Made by a program: the position numbers and the translations under genes. Positions 35,958-48,462 of a stretch of DNA of 64,000 bases are shown here, one piece after another (within the stretch, counting starts at the first letter, position 1; each line of letters begins with the position of its first letter). The stretch is from Paraburkholderia atlantica (GTDB taxonomy: Bacteria; Pseudomonadota; Gammaproteobacteria; Burkholderiales; Burkholderiaceae): positions 1 through 64,000 of the forward strand of contig NZ_WHNQ01000009.1 in assembly GCF_009362785.1 (NCBI RefSeq). The letters run 5' to 3'. Below the pieces are notes generated by a model, which worked only from the letters and a program-made list of their open reading frames with translations, had not been told where the DNA came from and did not search any database.

Positions 35958-37598
35958 ATGACGCACGCTTTTCTGTCTTCCGTCGCACGCCGTATGGCGC
36001 TGCGCTCGCGCCGTATGCTTCGTCGCGCAGTCTTCATGCCTAACCGCCTCGCGACGCGCGCGGCCGTCTGGCTCTGCGCCGCCGCGCTCGGCGCGGGCGC
36101 GCTGCTGCCGCTGGACGCGCAGGCACGCATCAAGGCCACACATCCGAGCGTCAACGTCACGACGGTACTGCCGCAACCGGTGATGGTCGGTCTGCACCGC
36201 GCGCACGTGCCGTTGTCGTCGATCAGCGTGGTTGTCGAAAAGGTCGGCGATCGCACACCGATCCTGGCGCTGAACGCCGGCAAGCCAATGATGCCCGCCT
36301 CGACGATGAAGCTCGTCACCACCTATTCAGGCCTGTCGATCCTCGGCCCCGGCTACCGCTGGCGCACCAGCGCGTACGCGGACGGCCCGCTCGACGCGAG
36401 CGGCGTGCTGCACGGCAATCTGTACATCCAAGGCACCGGCGACCCGAAGCTCGTGCCCGAAGAACTGATCGACCTCGTGCAGAAGATTCACAAGGCGGGC
36501 ATCAACGGCATCGACGGCGCGCTGGTGCTCGACAAGCGCTACTTCGATCCGTCGACCCGCGACCTGCCCGCGTTCGACGACGACGTGAACGCACCGTACA
36601 ACGTCGGCCCCGATCCGTTGCTGTACGCGTTCAAATCGCTGTCGTTCACGCTGACGCCATCGCCGGACGGCACGGTGGCGATCGACGTGTTGCCCTCGCT
36701 CGCTCAGCTGCACGTCGAAAACCAGTTGCGCGCGACCAACGGCCCATGCCGCGGCGAACTGCCGACGCCGACCGTCACGCCGCAGCCCGACGGCACGCTC
36801 GTTGCGTCGTTCATCGGCGACCTTCCGGTGCGCTGCGACACACGCACGATCAACGTCGCCGTGCTCGATCACTCGACGTTCTTCGCGCGCGGCTTCCTCG
36901 CGCTGTGGCAGCAGACTGGCGGCACCTTCACCGGCACGACCCGCGAAGGCCCGGTACCCGTCGGCGCGAAGCTCGTCGCGACGCACGAGGGGCCGATGCT
37001 GTCGGACATCGTTCGCGACATCAACAAGTTCAGCAACAACGCGATGGCGCGCAACCTGTTCCTGACGATCGGCGCCGCCGAGGAAAGAGCGCCCGCCACG
37101 CCCGCGAAAGCCGCGCGCGCGGTCGAAGCTTTCCTGACGCGCGACAGCCTGAACACCGAATACCTGTCGCTCGACAACGGCTCGGGCCTGTCGCGCGACG
37201 AGCACATCACCGCGCTCGCGCTCGCCGATCTGCTGCAGCGCGCGAACGCGAGCCCGGTCGCGCAGGTGTTCGTCGATTCGCTGCCGATCGCCGGTGTCGA
37301 CGGCACGATGCGCAACCGTCTGACCAGCCAGGGCGCGGGCGGCAACGCGCACATCAAGACCGGCACGCTGCGCGACGTACGCGCCATCGCAGGCTACGTC
37401 GCGTCGGCCGACGGCAATAGCTACATCGTCGTCAGCCTGATCAACGATCCGCATTCGGAAGCGGCGCGCGTCGCGCATGATGCTCTGCTCGAATGGGTAT
37501 ACGAAGGCCCGTCGCAAGGCTTCACCAAGGTCTCCGCGCCTATCGGGGAAGTGCGCGAGAAGCCCAGGAAAAACCCGCGCAAGCGCGGCGGCCACTGA
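35958..37598 (+). CDS. dacB: D-alanyl-D-alanine carboxypeptidase/endopeptidase, PBP4 type
   Basis: This periplasmic penicillin-binding protein of the S13 family trims and cleaves peptidoglycan cross-links. The active-site set is PASTMKLV (Ser-x-x-Lys), KFSNNAMA (Ser-x-Asn) and HIKTGTL (Lys-Thr-Gly). The signal peptide ends LDAQA. The start is uncertain: the frame is open from 35763, and ATG codons at 35958, 35994, 36015 and 36036 all lack a clear ribosome site. The one at 36036 gives the most compact signal peptide. The C-terminus is basic (RKNPRKRGGH). Confidence 0.87.
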   Translation: MTHAFLSSVARRMALRSRRMLRRAVFMPNRLATRAAVWLCAAALGAGALLPLDAQARIKATHPSVNVTTVLPQPVMVGLHRAHVPLSSISVVVEKVGDRTPILALNAGKPMMPASTMKLVTTYSGLSILGPGYRWRTSAYADGPLDASGVLHGNLYIQGTGDPKLVPEELIDLVQKIHKAGINGIDGALVLDKRYFDPSTRDLPAFDDDVNAPYNVGPDPLLYAFKSLSFTLTPSPDGTVAIDVLPSLAQLHVENQLRATNGPCRGELPTPTVTPQPDGTLVASFIGDLPVRCDTRTINVAVLDHSTFFARGFLALWQQTGGTFTGTTREGPVPVGAKLVATHEGPMLSDIVRDINKFSNNAMARNLFLTIGAAEERAPATPAKAARAVEAFLTRDSLNTEYLSLDNGSGLSRDEHITALALADLLQRANASPVAQVFVDSLPIAGVDGTMRNRLTSQGAGGNAHIKTGTLRDVRAIAGYVASADGNSYIVVSLINDPHSEAARVAHDALLEWVYEGPSQGFTKVSAPIGEVREKPRKNPRKRGGH

Positions 37599-37787
37599 GT
37601 ATTCCTTCTAGCGATGCCGCGCGCGGCAAGCTTCTAACCGTGTACGCTGTCGGGCAACATGCGGTTCGCGACATCACGCGCTTGCCGCGTAGGGCGCCGG
37701 TCGTTCGGACCGCGCAACCTTCACCAACGATAACGACACCACCCGCCGCGTACCGCGCGGCGGTCAGGGACCAGGAAGGGAGACACG

Positions 37788-38795
37788 ATGCAATTCGATG
37801 CCGAATTGCTGCTGCTCGCCATGGCGCCCGTCTTTCTTGCCTGCATCGGCTGGGAGGCGTGGCACGTGAGCCGCACGCGCCCGGCCGAGCGGCTCTATAG
37901 CTGGCGCGATACCCTGTGCAACGCCGCGCTCGCGCTGCTGCAGCAGGTCGCCGACAAGCTCGCGTGGCTCGCGATCATCCCTGTCTACGCGTTCTTCTAC
38001 GAGCACTACCGCATTCATACATGGCCGGCGACGTGGCTGTCGTTCGTGGTGCTGTTCGTCGCCCAGGACCTGCTCTACTACGTGTTTCATCGCTGCAGTC
38101 ATCGCGTGCGCTGGCTGTGGGCTGCGCACGTCGTGCATCATTCGTCGGAGCGGATGAATTTTTCGACCGCGTTCCGCCAGAGCCTGATGTACCCGATCGC
38201 CGGGATGTGGCTGTTCTGGATTCCGCTCGCGTTCCTCGGCTTTGCGCCGAAGCAGATCGTCGCGATCGTGCTGATCAATCTCGGCTTCCAGTTCTTCGTG
38301 CATACGCAGGTGATCGGCAAGCTCGGCTGGCTCGAGTACGTGTTCAATACGCCGTCGATCCATCGTGTGCATCATGCGCGCAACGATCGCTATATCGATC
38401 GCAATTACGCAGGTGTACTGGTGATCTGGGATCGCCTGTTCGGCAGCTACGTCGATGAAGATCCGCACGAGGCGCCACGGTACGGCATCGTCGAGCCGCT
38501 TTACACGTACAACCCGCTGAAGGCGACGTTTCACGAATGGGCGTCGATGGCCGCGGACTTCGCGAGCGTGCGCGGCTGGCGCAACAAGTGGCGCGCGCTG
38601 TTCGCGCCGCCCGCCTGGTCTGCCGCTTATCATGCGCAGCGCGCGGTAGTGCCTAGGGGCAGCGGCGAGCTCCACGCGCAATCGAACGCGCATACGCATT
38701 CGGGTAAAGACAGCACCATGAGCAAAGCCACCCCCGAACTACCCGGCTTGAACCCAAACCATACGGCCGCTCTTAGGACATCGCGCAGGCCGTAG
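37788..38795 (+). CDS. sterol desaturase/fatty acid hydroxylase family membrane protein
   Basis: The 335-residue protein starts at ATG 37788 behind AAGGGAG. It has about four membrane helices and the diiron histidine clusters of the family: HRCSHR near 101, HVVHHSS near 114 and HRVHHARND near 195. Such enzymes hydroxylate or desaturate lipids or sterol-like compounds using O2. The bacterial substrate is unknown. The C-terminal 60 residues are hydrophilic and not conserved. It appears monocistronic. Confidence 0.85.
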   Translation: MQFDAELLLLAMAPVFLACIGWEAWHVSRTRPAERLYSWRDTLCNAALALLQQVADKLAWLAIIPVYAFFYEHYRIHTWPATWLSFVVLFVAQDLLYYVFHRCSHRVRWLWAAHVVHHSSERMNFSTAFRQSLMYPIAGMWLFWIPLAFLGFAPKQIVAIVLINLGFQFFVHTQVIGKLGWLEYVFNTPSIHRVHHARNDRYIDRNYAGVLVIWDRLFGSYVDEDPHEAPRYGIVEPLYTYNPLKATFHEWASMAADFASVRGWRNKWRALFAPPAWSAAYHAQRAVVPRGSGELHAQSNAHTHSGKDSTMSKATPELPGLNPNHTAALRTSRRP

Positions 38796-38890
38796 AAGAT
38801 TCTGTAAGCTGTCGTCACGCCGCCAACGCGGTGGACGCCGCCTGCAACACATGGCATCAAGGGCCACACATACGAGGAGATGCAGTCAAC

Positions 38891-40120
38891 ATGAATCAAA
38901 CCGCTTCGAAGAAACAGCAATGGATGCGCGTCACGCAGATCGCCGTGGCGAGCGCAGTGTTCGCCGCGCTCGCGGCATGCGGCGGTGGCGGCGACAACAA
39001 TAATTCGAGCAGCAACACGCCGCCGGGGGGCGTCTCGCTGCAGGTCGTGTCGTTCGGCGACAGCCTCTCGGATGTCGGCACCTACCAGGCGGCGGTTCAG
39101 GCGAACGTCGGCACGGGCGGCGGCCGCTTCACGACGAATCCGGGCGAAGTCTGGACGCAGAAAGTCGCCGAGTACTACGGCGGCACGCTCACCCCGGCCT
39201 ATGTCGGCGGCTTCGGCAACCCGCTCACCGCGGCGGGCGGTCTCGGTTATGCGCAGGGCGGCTCGCGTGTCGATCTGCAACCGGGCGTCGGCTTCGCGCC
39301 AAACAACATGGCTGCGACTACGGTGCCGGTCACGACACAGGTCAGCGAGTATCTGTCTGCGCACAACAACAGCTTCAATTCGAACCAGCTCGTGCTGATC
39401 AACGGCGGCGCGAACGACATCTTCATCGCGGTGCAAACGATCTCGGCTGCCAGCACGCAAGCGGCGGCAACGGCGGCGGCGGCGATCGCAAACGGCGCCG
39501 ACCCAACCACCGCGCAGGCGACGGCAAATGCCACGATCCTGGCGGTGACGAACGCCCAAGGAGCGGCGATCGTGACCGCGGCGACCAAGTTCGTCGGCGC
39601 GGTGCAAAAGATCGTCGCCGCAGGCGCGCAGCATGTGGTGGTGTCAAACGTGCCGGATATCGCGAAAACGCCGCAAGGCATCGCCGCGGGCGCACAAGGC
39701 CAGGCCCTCATCGACGGGCTCGTGCAGGCCTACAACAACGTGCTGAAGCAAGGTCTCGCGTCGACCTCGCAGGTCATTTACCTGGACTCGTACACGTTGC
39801 TGGACCAGACGTTGGCCAACTATCAGGCGCTCGGCTTCACCGTGTCGAATACGGGCACCGCGTGTAACCTGACGTCGATGGCTGCGGCCGCGACCACGTA
39901 CGCGACGAAGAACCCGAGCGTGCTCGCATCCGGCCAGACGGCGGCGGCGTTCGGCAACTCGCTCGCGTCGTCGCTGTTCTGCTCGCCGGAAACCTACACG
40001 GTGGCCGGCGCGGACCAGACCTACATTTTCGCCGACCTCGTCCATCCGAGCACCCATATGGGCGCGCTGATCGCGCAGCAGGTCGAGAAGCAGGTCGCTG
40101 CTAGCGGGCTTGGCAAGTAA
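38891..40120 (+). CDS. SGNH/GDSL esterase lipoprotein
   Basis: The 409-residue protein has a lipoprotein signal (LAALAACGGGG) and a GDSL hydrolase domain: block I SFGDSLSDVGTYQ with the nucleophile Ser, block III INGGANDIF, and block V DLVHPSTHMGA with Asp and His. An Ala/Thr-rich helical insert follows block III. It should be anchored in the envelope and cleave esters or lipids; no autotransporter barrel is present. GAGGAG lies 12 bases before the ATG. A strong terminator follows. Confidence 0.87.
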   Translation: MNQTASKKQQWMRVTQIAVASAVFAALAACGGGGDNNNSSSNTPPGGVSLQVVSFGDSLSDVGTYQAAVQANVGTGGGRFTTNPGEVWTQKVAEYYGGTLTPAYVGGFGNPLTAAGGLGYAQGGSRVDLQPGVGFAPNNMAATTVPVTTQVSEYLSAHNNSFNSNQLVLINGGANDIFIAVQTISAASTQAAATAAAAIANGADPTTAQATANATILAVTNAQGAAIVTAATKFVGAVQKIVAAGAQHVVVSNVPDIAKTPQGIAAGAQGQALIDGLVQAYNNVLKQGLASTSQVIYLDSYTLLDQTLANYQALGFTVSNTGTACNLTSMAAAATTYATKNPSVLASGQTAAAFGNSLASSLFCSPETYTVAGADQTYIFADLVHPSTHMGALIAQQVEKQVAASGLGK

Positions 40121-40147
40121 CGCGGCGTCAAGCTTGCCTGGATAGCA

Positions 40148-40180
40148 AAAGGCCCGGCTCGTTGGACGAGCCGGGCCTTT
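40148..40180. terminator. bidirectional terminator between the GDSL lipoprotein and tsaC genes
   Basis: AAAGGCCCGGCTCG pairs with CGAGCCGGGCCTTT over 14 bases around a TTGGA loop, between the convergent genes. Confidence 0.85.
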
Positions 40181-40225
40181 GCCTTTTCCGGTAGCCACGC
40201 TATGCCACTCAGCTAGCCGAACACG

Positions 40226-41275
40226 TCAGCGCTGCGCTTCGAATGCCGCCGCCGCGCGCCCGAGACGATCGTTGACCGCAATCCATTCGATCGTGTCCGG
40301 CAACTTCTCGATCAGAATCCGCGTCACGTTCGCGCGATCCAGCGCGCGCAGCAAGCCGTAGAGTTCGCGTGCATAGACGTGCGGATCTTCCGGCGCGGCG
40401 ACGAAATGCACGCCGTCGGCATCGGCCCACTGTCCTGCACGCGACGCACGCGCGACCAGCGCGACGCGCTCGCCCGGCTCGCGCACCGCGAGCAGCGGCT
40501 CCAGTTCGCCGAACGGCAGCAGCGCGAGCGGTGTGCGCGGCGCGTAATGCGCTTTCAACGTGCCCGACGCGCGCGGCGCGGTCGCGTCCGACCCGTCGGG
40601 CAAACGCGGCGCCTCGCCGAGCACGTCGGCGATATCCTGCGGCGTCACGCGCCCGGGCCTCAGCAGCGCCGGAAAGCCGCGCGACAGATCCAGAATCGTC
40701 GACTCGATACCGACATCCGACGCGCCGCCATCGAGCACATGAATCGCGTTGCCGAACTCGTCGCGCACATGCTGCGCGGTGGTCGGGCTCACATGTCCGA
40801 AGCGGTTCGCCGACGGCGCGGCGACGCCGCCATGCCCACCGCGCAACGCGCTGAACGCTTCGAGCAACGCCTGCGCAACCGGATGCGACGGGCAGCGCAA
40901 GCCCACCGAGTCCTGCCCGCCGCTGACCGCCGCGGGAATGCGCGCGGCGCGCTTCAGGATCAGCGTCAGCGGTCCGGGCCAGAATGCGTCGATTAGGCGC
41001 TGCGCATCCGCCGGCAAATGCTCGACCCAGTAGTTCGGATCGCCATGTGGCGCGAGATGCACGATCACCGGATGATTGGCCGGCCGCCCCTTCGCCGCGT
41101 AAATGCGCGCGACAGCGTCCGGGTTCTCGGCATCGCCACCGAGGCCGTACACGGTCTCCGTCGGAAACGCGACCAGTCCACCCGCGTCGAGCAAGGCCGC
41201 CGCGTGCTCGATCTGCGCGGCGCTGACCGGCAACACGCTGGTAGCGTCCTCGGCGGGTTTCTGTTGATCCGGCAT
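40226..41275 (-). CDS. tsaC: L-threonylcarbamoyladenylate synthase (Sua5 type)
   Basis: The 349-residue protein makes threonylcarbamoyl-AMP from threonine, bicarbonate and ATP for the t6A modification of tRNAs reading ANN codons. The YrdC domain (to about residue 210) shows VAFPTETVYGLGG, AKGRPANHPVIVH and SANRFGHVSPT. The extra C-terminal Sua5 domain explains its length compared with short TsaC. It lies 10 bases after purK and is probably cotranscribed, an arrangement common in Burkholderia. Confidence 0.9.
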   Translation of the reverse strand: MPDQQKPAEDATSVLPVSAAQIEHAAALLDAGGLVAFPTETVYGLGGDAENPDAVARIYAAKGRPANHPVIVHLAPHGDPNYWVEHLPADAQRLIDAFWPGPLTLILKRAARIPAAVSGGQDSVGLRCPSHPVAQALLEAFSALRGGHGGVAAPSANRFGHVSPTTAQHVRDEFGNAIHVLDGGASDVGIESTILDLSRGFPALLRPGRVTPQDIADVLGEAPRLPDGSDATAPRASGTLKAHYAPRTPLALLPFGELEPLLAVREPGERVALVARASRAGQWADADGVHFVAAPEDPHVYARELYGLLRALDRANVTRILIEKLPDTIEWIAVNDRLGRAAAAFEAQR

Positions 41276-41285
41276 GGCGCGCGCT

Positions 41286-43105
<1,820 letters not shown>

Positions 43106-43161
43106 CTTTACGGCTTCCTTGTTTCCGGGCGATGCGCGCCTGACCCCGGCGCGCAATCAGA

Positions 43162-44052
43162 TCAGTCGAGCTTGTGCCCGGTCAGACGCTCGAGCGCTTC
43201 CTGGTACTTCTCGCCCGTCTTTGCGACCACGTCGTCAGGTAGCTTCGGCGCCGGCGGCTCTTTCTTCCACGGCTGGGTTTCGAGCCAGTCGCGCACGAAC
43301 TGCTTGTCGAACGACGGCGGGTTGGTGCCGACCTGGTACTGGTCCGCCGGCCAGAAGCGCGACGAATCGGCGGTGAGTGCCTCGTCCATCAGGTACAGCT
43401 TGCCGTGGTTGTCGAGACCGAATTCGAACTTCGTGTCCGCGATGATGATGCCGCGGGTCGCGGCGTAATCAGCGGCTTCCTTGTACAGACGGATCGAGAT
43501 GTCGCGGATCGTGGCCGACAGCTCGGTGCCGATGCGGCGTTCCATCTCGTCGTAGGTGATGTTTTCGTCGTGGTGACCCATCTCGGCCTTGGCGGCCGGC
43601 GTGAAGATCGGCTCAGGCAGCTTCTGCGCGTTCTGCAGACCCGCCGGCAGCTGCACGCCGCAGACCGAACCGGTGGCCTGGTAATCCTTCCAGCCGCTGC
43701 CAGCCAGATAGCCGCGCACCACCGCTTCGACGAGGATCGGCTCGAGACGCTTGACGACCACCGCGCGCCCCTTGACCTGCTCGACTTCGTCCGGCGCGAC
43801 CACCGATTCGGGCGCGACGCCCGTCAGGTGGTTCGGCACCACATGCTGCAGTTTCTCGAACCAGAAGTTCGCCATCGCGTTGAGCACGCGGCCCTTGTTC
43901 GGAATCGGCTCGCCCATGATCACGTCGAACGCCGACAGACGGTCGGTCGTGACGATCAGCAACTGGTCGTTGCCCACCGCATAGTTGTCGCGGACTTTGC
44001 CGCGGCCGAGCAGCGGCAGCGAGCGGAGCGTGGATTCGTAGAGGGTAGACAT
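43162..44052 (-). CDS. purC: phosphoribosylaminoimidazole-succinocarboxamide synthase
   Basis: The 296-residue SAICAR synthetase couples CAIR and aspartate with ATP. It shows [44 protein letters not shown] and [11 protein letters not shown]. Length and start are typical of the betaproteobacterial form, which is longer than the E. coli enzyme. It heads the purC-purE-purK run. A hairpin region separates it from fba. Confidence 0.94.
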   Translation of the reverse strand: MSTLYESTLRSLPLLGRGKVRDNYAVGNDQLLIVTTDRLSAFDVIMGEPIPNKGRVLNAMANFWFEKLQHVVPNHLTGVAPESVVAPDEVEQVKGRAVVVKRLEPILVEAVVRGYLAGSGWKDYQATGSVCGVQLPAGLQNAQKLPEPIFTPAAKAEMGHHDENITYDEMERRIGTELSATIRDISIRLYKEAADYAATRGIIIADTKFEFGLDNHGKLYLMDEALTADSSRFWPADQYQVGTNPPSFDKQFVRDWLETQPWKKEPPAPKLPDDVVAKTGEKYQEALERLTGHKLD

Positions 44053-44105
44053 CGTCGTGGTTCGCTAAAAATGGGGCAAAAAATATGACCGGAACAAAAG
44101 GGAAA

Positions 44106-44165
44106 CGCCGTTCCCCCGATGATGCGGGAACGGCGATCGGACGACAACCTGGCCAAACGGCCAGG
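44106..44165 (-). terminator. paired hairpins between fba and purC
   Basis: CGCCGTTCCC (44106-44115) pairs with GGGAACGGCG (44126-44135), and CCTGGCC/GGCCAGG (44148-44165) forms a second stem with an AAAC loop. Neither has a good T-run on the minus strand, so the structure may attenuate or stabilise rather than fully terminate the fba message. Confidence 0.5.
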
Positions 44166-44185
44166 CGCGGAGCCAAAACTACAGC

Positions 44186-45250
44186 TTAGCGGACGACTTG
44201 CGCGAGCTCGCCCGACTTGTACTTCTCCGCAATTTTATCAAGCGAAACCGGCTTGATCTTGCCAGCCTGGCCTTCGCAGCCGAATTGCATGTAACGGTCG
44301 ATACAGATCTTCATCGCCGCTTCGCGCGCCGGCTTCAGGTAATCACGCGGATCGAACTTGCTCGGGTTGGTCGCCATGTAGCGGCGGATCGCGCCCGTGA
44401 TCGCCAGACGCAGGTCGGTGTCGATGTTGACCTTGCGCACGCCGTGACGGATACCTTCCTGGATTTCCTCGACCGGCACGCCGTAGGTTTCCTTCATGTC
44501 GCCGCCGAATTCGCGGATTTCCGCGAGCAGCTCCTGCGGCACCGACGACGAGCCGTGCATCACGAGGTGCGTGTTCGGAATGCGCTGATGGATTTCCTTG
44601 ATGCGCTGGATCGACAGGATGTCTCCCGTCGGCTTCTTGCTGAACTTGTATGCGCCGTGCGAGGTGCCGATCGCGATGGCCAGCGCGTCGCACTGGGTCA
44701 GCTTGACGAAGTCGGCGGCCTGCTCCGGATCGGTCAGCAGCTGCTCACGCGTCATCGTGCCTTCGGCGCCGTGGCCGTCTTCCTTGTCGCCCTTCATGGT
44801 TTCGAGCGAACCGAGCACGCCCAGCTCCGCCTCAACGGTGACGCCGATCGAGTGCGCCGCTTCGACGACCTTGCGCGACACTTCGACGTTGTACTCGTAC
44901 GATGCGACCGTCTTGCCGTCGGCTTCGAGCGAACCGTCCATCATCACGCTGGTGAAACCGCTGCGGATCGCCGCCATACACACTGCCGGCGACTGACCGT
45001 GATCCTGGTGCATCACGACCGGAATGTGCGGATACGACTCGACCGCCGCTTCGATCAGATGACGCAGGAACGGCTCGCCCGCGTACTTACGCGCACCAGC
45101 CGACGCCTGCATGATGACCGGGGCGTTGACCTTGTCGGCCGCGGCCATGATCGCCTGCACCTGCTCCAGGTTGTTCACGTTGAATGCCGGAAGGCCATAG
45201 CCGTTTTCCGCGGCATGGTCCAGCAGTTGACGCATTGATACGAGAGGCAT
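44186..45250 (-). CDS. fba: fructose-bisphosphate aldolase, class II
   Basis: The 354-residue zinc aldolase cleaves fructose-1,6-bisphosphate to DHAP and glyceraldehyde-3-phosphate. Visible are [13 protein letters not shown], the zinc and catalytic region VVMHQDHG (His81, Asp83, His84), [17 protein letters not shown] and [12 protein letters not shown]. It is the CbbA-like subtype common in Burkholderia. The open frame extends 39 codons upstream of ATG 45250 without support. The gene lies 187 bases after pyk, in the pgk-pyk-fba order. Confidence 0.94.
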   Translation of the reverse strand: MPLVSMRQLLDHAAENGYGLPAFNVNNLEQVQAIMAAADKVNAPVIMQASAGARKYAGEPFLRHLIEAAVESYPHIPVVMHQDHGQSPAVCMAAIRSGFTSVMMDGSLEADGKTVASYEYNVEVSRKVVEAAHSIGVTVEAELGVLGSLETMKGDKEDGHGAEGTMTREQLLTDPEQAADFVKLTQCDALAIAIGTSHGAYKFSKKPTGDILSIQRIKEIHQRIPNTHLVMHGSSSVPQELLAEIREFGGDMKETYGVPVEEIQEGIRHGVRKVNIDTDLRLAITGAIRRYMATNPSKFDPRDYLKPAREAAMKICIDRYMQFGCEGQAGKIKPVSLDKIAEKYKSGELAQVVR

Positions 45251-45437
45251 GCTTAAACTCCTTGGATTGAAACGAATTCTTTTGCCGTCGGCATCTTTTG
45301 CGGCGATTTTATCGCGAAGCAGGCGGCGTTCCCGCAGCGACACCGGCGCTTTGGTGCGCCGTCGCACATGGACCGTGCGGGTTTCGCCGCCCTGCTTCGC
45401 TCAATCGAGCCCGTGCCGATCGAGCAGTCCTTCCTGA

Positions 45438-46874
45438 TCAGTACGGTTCACCGACCCGCACGATCTTCAACGTATTGGTGCCGCCCGCCTGACCCATCGG
45501 CTCGCCGACCGTCAGCACGACCATGTCGCCATGCGACGCGTAGCCCTTGCCGACCACGGTTTCGAGCGCTTGCTGCAGCGCCGTGTCGCGGTCGGTGTTG
45601 GTGTCCAGATGCAGCGACGTCACGTTGCGGTACAGCGCCATCGCCCGTTCGCTGCCGACGCGCGGCGTCAGCGCGAAGATCGGCACGTGGGTCCAGTGGC
45701 GCGACATCCACAGCGCCGTCGAGCCCGACTCGGTCAGCGCGACGATCGCCTTGGCGCCGAGGTGGTAGGCGGTGAACAGCGCGCCCATCGCGATCGACTG
45801 GTCGATCCGCGTGAACGTGCGGTCGAGGAAGTCCTTGTCGAGCTCCGACTGCTCGGACTTTTCCGCTTCGACGCAGATCGCGGCCATCGTCTCGATGGTC
45901 TGTACCGGGTACTTGCCCGCCGCCGATTCCGCCGACAGCATCACCGCGTCCGTGCCGTCGAGCACCGCATTGGCGACGTCCGACACTTCCGCGCGAGTCG
46001 GCACCGGCGCGTGGATCATCGACTCCATCATCTGCGTCGCGGTGATCACGAACTTGTTCGACTCGCGCGCCATGCGGATCATGCGCTTTTGCAGCGCCGG
46101 CACGGCGGCATTGCCGACTTCCACGGCCAGGTCGCCACGCGCGACCATGATGCCGTCCGAAGCGTCGAGGATGCCTTGCAGCGCCGGAATCGCTTCCGCG
46201 CGCTCGATCTTCGCGATCATCTTCGGCTTGATGCCGTACGGCGCGCCGGCGATGTTCGCGAGCTGGCGGGCCATTTCCATGTCGGTCGCGTTCTTCGGGA
46301 ACGACACCGCGATGAAATCGACGCCGAGCGACATCGCCGTGCGGATGTCCTCCATGTCCTTCGCGGTCAGCGCGGGCGCCGACAGACCGCCGCCCTGGCG
46401 GTTGATGCCCTTGTTGTTCGACAGCTCACCGCCGATCTTCACGATCGTATGGATCTCCTGGCCGATCACGCGCTGCACGTTGAGCACGATCAGGCCGTCG
46501 TTGAGCAGCAGCACGTCGCCCGGCTTCAGGTCGCGCGGCAGGTCCTTGTAGTCGAGGCCGACGCGCTCGTCGTTGCCGAGCTCGCATTCCGCATCGAGGA
46601 TGAAAGGATTTCCGGTGACGAGTGTCGTGCGGCCGTTCTCGAATTTGCCGACACGAATCTTCGGGCCTTGCAGGTCCGCCATGATGGCGACTTCGCGGCC
46701 GGCCTGGCGGGCCGCCTCGCGAACGTATTCGGCGCGCTGGCGATGGTCGTCGGCGGTGCCGTGTGAGAAATTGAGCCGCACCACGTCCAATCCTGCCTGA
46801 ATCATTTGCAGCAGGATTTCCGGCGTACTGGAAGCCGGACCGACAGTAGCGACAATCTTGGTGGCGCGATGCAT
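45438..46874 (-). CDS. pyk: pyruvate kinase
   Basis: The canonical 478-residue enzyme starts at ATG 46874 (MHRATKIVATVGPASS), four bases after GAGGAG. It converts PEP and ADP to pyruvate and ATP. It shows VVRLNFSHG, IMADLQGPKIRVG, MIAKIERAEAI, the substrate motif MVARGDLAVEVG and ATQMMESMI. The same frame stays open for another 131 codons back to a GTG at 47267, two bases... past the pgk stop, so a longer form cannot be excluded. It follows pgk on the same strand. Confidence 0.92.
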   Translation of the reverse strand: MHRATKIVATVGPASSTPEILLQMIQAGLDVVRLNFSHGTADDHRQRAEYVREAARQAGREVAIMADLQGPKIRVGKFENGRTTLVTGNPFILDAECELGNDERVGLDYKDLPRDLKPGDVLLLNDGLIVLNVQRVIGQEIHTIVKIGGELSNNKGINRQGGGLSAPALTAKDMEDIRTAMSLGVDFIAVSFPKNATDMEMARQLANIAGAPYGIKPKMIAKIERAEAIPALQGILDASDGIMVARGDLAVEVGNAAVPALQKRMIRMARESNKFVITATQMMESMIHAPVPTRAEVSDVANAVLDGTDAVMLSAESAAGKYPVQTIETMAAICVEAEKSEQSELDKDFLDRTFTRIDQSIAMGALFTAYHLGAKAIVALTESGSTALWMSRHWTHVPIFALTPRVGSERAMALYRNVTSLHLDTNTDRDTALQQALETVVGKGYASHGDMVVLTVGEPMGQAGGTNTLKIVRVGEPY

Positions 46875-47267
46875 GAGTCTCCTCGTCTGGATAGGATCGC
46901 TGGAAAGAGCGCTGCGGGGCTGCTGCGGAGGTCGCGCATCGAAAGATGCTACGTGGGGTCGCGCGCCGGTTGTGGCCGGTGTCGCTTTGTGGAGTGAGGC
47001 GGGTGATGCGGTATTAGAGACCGGCGCCTCGCGCGCCGGAGATTTCCTGTCCGGCTTGCCGGAGGGCTGTTCCGGCTGGGCCGAATCGCGTTCAGCAGAT
47101 TCGGCATGTGCCGTTGGCGGCTGCTCCGCTTCGGCCGCCGCGGGCGCTACCAGCGCCTCGGCGGCCGCGCGTTTCGCGCGCTCCCTTGCCGGTGTCGCCG
47201 CGTTGCCGCGCGGCGCTTTCGCGCCACGCGCCTTGGTCGACTTCGCCGCTGGGGAGCGCGTCGCCAC
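46875..47267 (-). other. in-frame open extension upstream of pyk (possible long N-terminus)
   Basis: From GTG 47267 to the pyk ATG, 131 codons run without a stop in the pyk frame. The translation is rich in Ala, Lys, Arg and Pro (MATRSPAAKSTKARGAKAPR at the start) and would be disordered and basic, like histone-H1-type tails. No good ribosome site precedes the GTG, and a strong one precedes the internal ATG, so untranslated spacer is the safer reading. Confidence 0.35.
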
Positions 47268-47268
47268 G

Positions 47269-48462
47269 TTAAGCCCGCGATTCCAGAACTTCGACCGCCG
47301 GCAGCTTCTTGCCCTCGAGGAACTCGAGGAATGCGCCGCCGCCCGTCGAAATGTAGCTGACCTGATCGTGGATGCCGTACTTGGCGATTGCCGCGAGCGT
47401 GTCGCCGCCGCCTGCGATCGAGAACGCCGCCGAGCGCGCGATCGCGTCCGCGAGCGTCTTCGTGCCGTTGCCGAACTGGTCGAACTCGAACACGCCGACC
47501 GGGCCGTTCCACACGATCGTGCCGGCCTTCTCGAGCTGTGCGGCGAGCACCTTGGCCGTTTCCGGGCCGATGTCGAGGATCATGTCGTCGTCCTGCACAT
47601 CGGCGACGGCCTTCACTTCGGCCTTCGCGGTCGGCGAGAACTCCTTGGCCGTGACCACGTCGGTCGGGATCGGCACCGAGGCGCCGCGGGCCTTCGCCGC
47701 GTCGATGATCGCCTTCGCTTCGGCGACGAGATCGGCTTCTGCGAGCGACTTGCCGATCTTCAGGCCGGCCGCGAGCATGAACGTATTGGCGATGCCGCCA
47801 CCGACGATCAGCTGGTCGACCTTCTCAGCGAGCGACTTCAGGATGGTCAGCTTGGTCGACACCTTCGAACCCGCGACGATCGCCACGAGCGGACGCTTCG
47901 GCGCGCCGAGCGCCTTGCCGAGCGCTTCGAGCTCAGCCGCGAGCAGCGGACCCGCGCAGGCAACCGGCGCGTACTTCGCGATGCCGTGCGTGGTCGCTTC
48001 GGCGCGGTGCGCGGTGCCGAACGCGTCGTTCACGTAGATATCGCAGAGCTTGGCCATTTTCTGCGCGAGCCCGTCGGAATCTTTCTTTTCGCCCTTGTTG
48101 ACGCGGCAGTTTTCGAGCAGCACGACCGAGCCCGGCGCGACATTCACGCCGTTTTCGACCCAGTTCGCGACGAGCGGCACGTCACGGCCGAGCAGCTCGG
48201 CGAGACGCTTCGCCACCGGTGCGAGCGAGTCTTCCGGTTTGAAGTCGCCTTCGGTCGGACGGCCAAGGTGCGAGGTGACCATCACCGCGGCGCCGGCGTC
48301 GAGCGCGGCCTTGATGGCCGGCACGGAAGCGCGGATGCGGGTGTCTTCGGTGATGTTTCCTTGATCGTCCTGCGGCACGTTCAGATCGGCGCGGATGAAC
48401 ACGCGTTTGCCGGACAGCTTGCCTTCGGCGATCAGGTCGGAGAGACGCAATACCTTGTTCAT
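47269..48462 (-). CDS. pgk: phosphoglycerate kinase
   Basis: The 397-residue enzyme transfers phosphate from 1,3-bisphosphoglycerate to ADP. It shows [39 protein letters not shown], the [13 protein letters not shown] hinge and the GGGDTLAAI nucleotide loop. Length and start are normal. It heads the pgk-pyk-fba glycolytic set. The 274 bases upstream to the azlD stop hold no gene that I can support. Confidence 0.95.
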   Translation of the reverse strand: MNKVLRLSDLIAEGKLSGKRVFIRADLNVPQDDQGNITEDTRIRASVPAIKAALDAGAAVMVTSHLGRPTEGDFKPEDSLAPVAKRLAELLGRDVPLVANWVENGVNVAPGSVVLLENCRVNKGEKKDSDGLAQKMAKLCDIYVNDAFGTAHRAEATTHGIAKYAPVACAGPLLAAELEALGKALGAPKRPLVAIVAGSKVSTKLTILKSLAEKVDQLIVGGGIANTFMLAAGLKIGKSLAEADLVAEAKAIIDAAKARGASVPIPTDVVTAKEFSPTAKAEVKAVADVQDDDMILDIGPETAKVLAAQLEKAGTIVWNGPVGVFEFDQFGNGTKTLADAIARSAAFSIAGGGDTLAAIAKYGIHDQVSYISTGGGAFLEFLEGKKLPAVEVLESRA

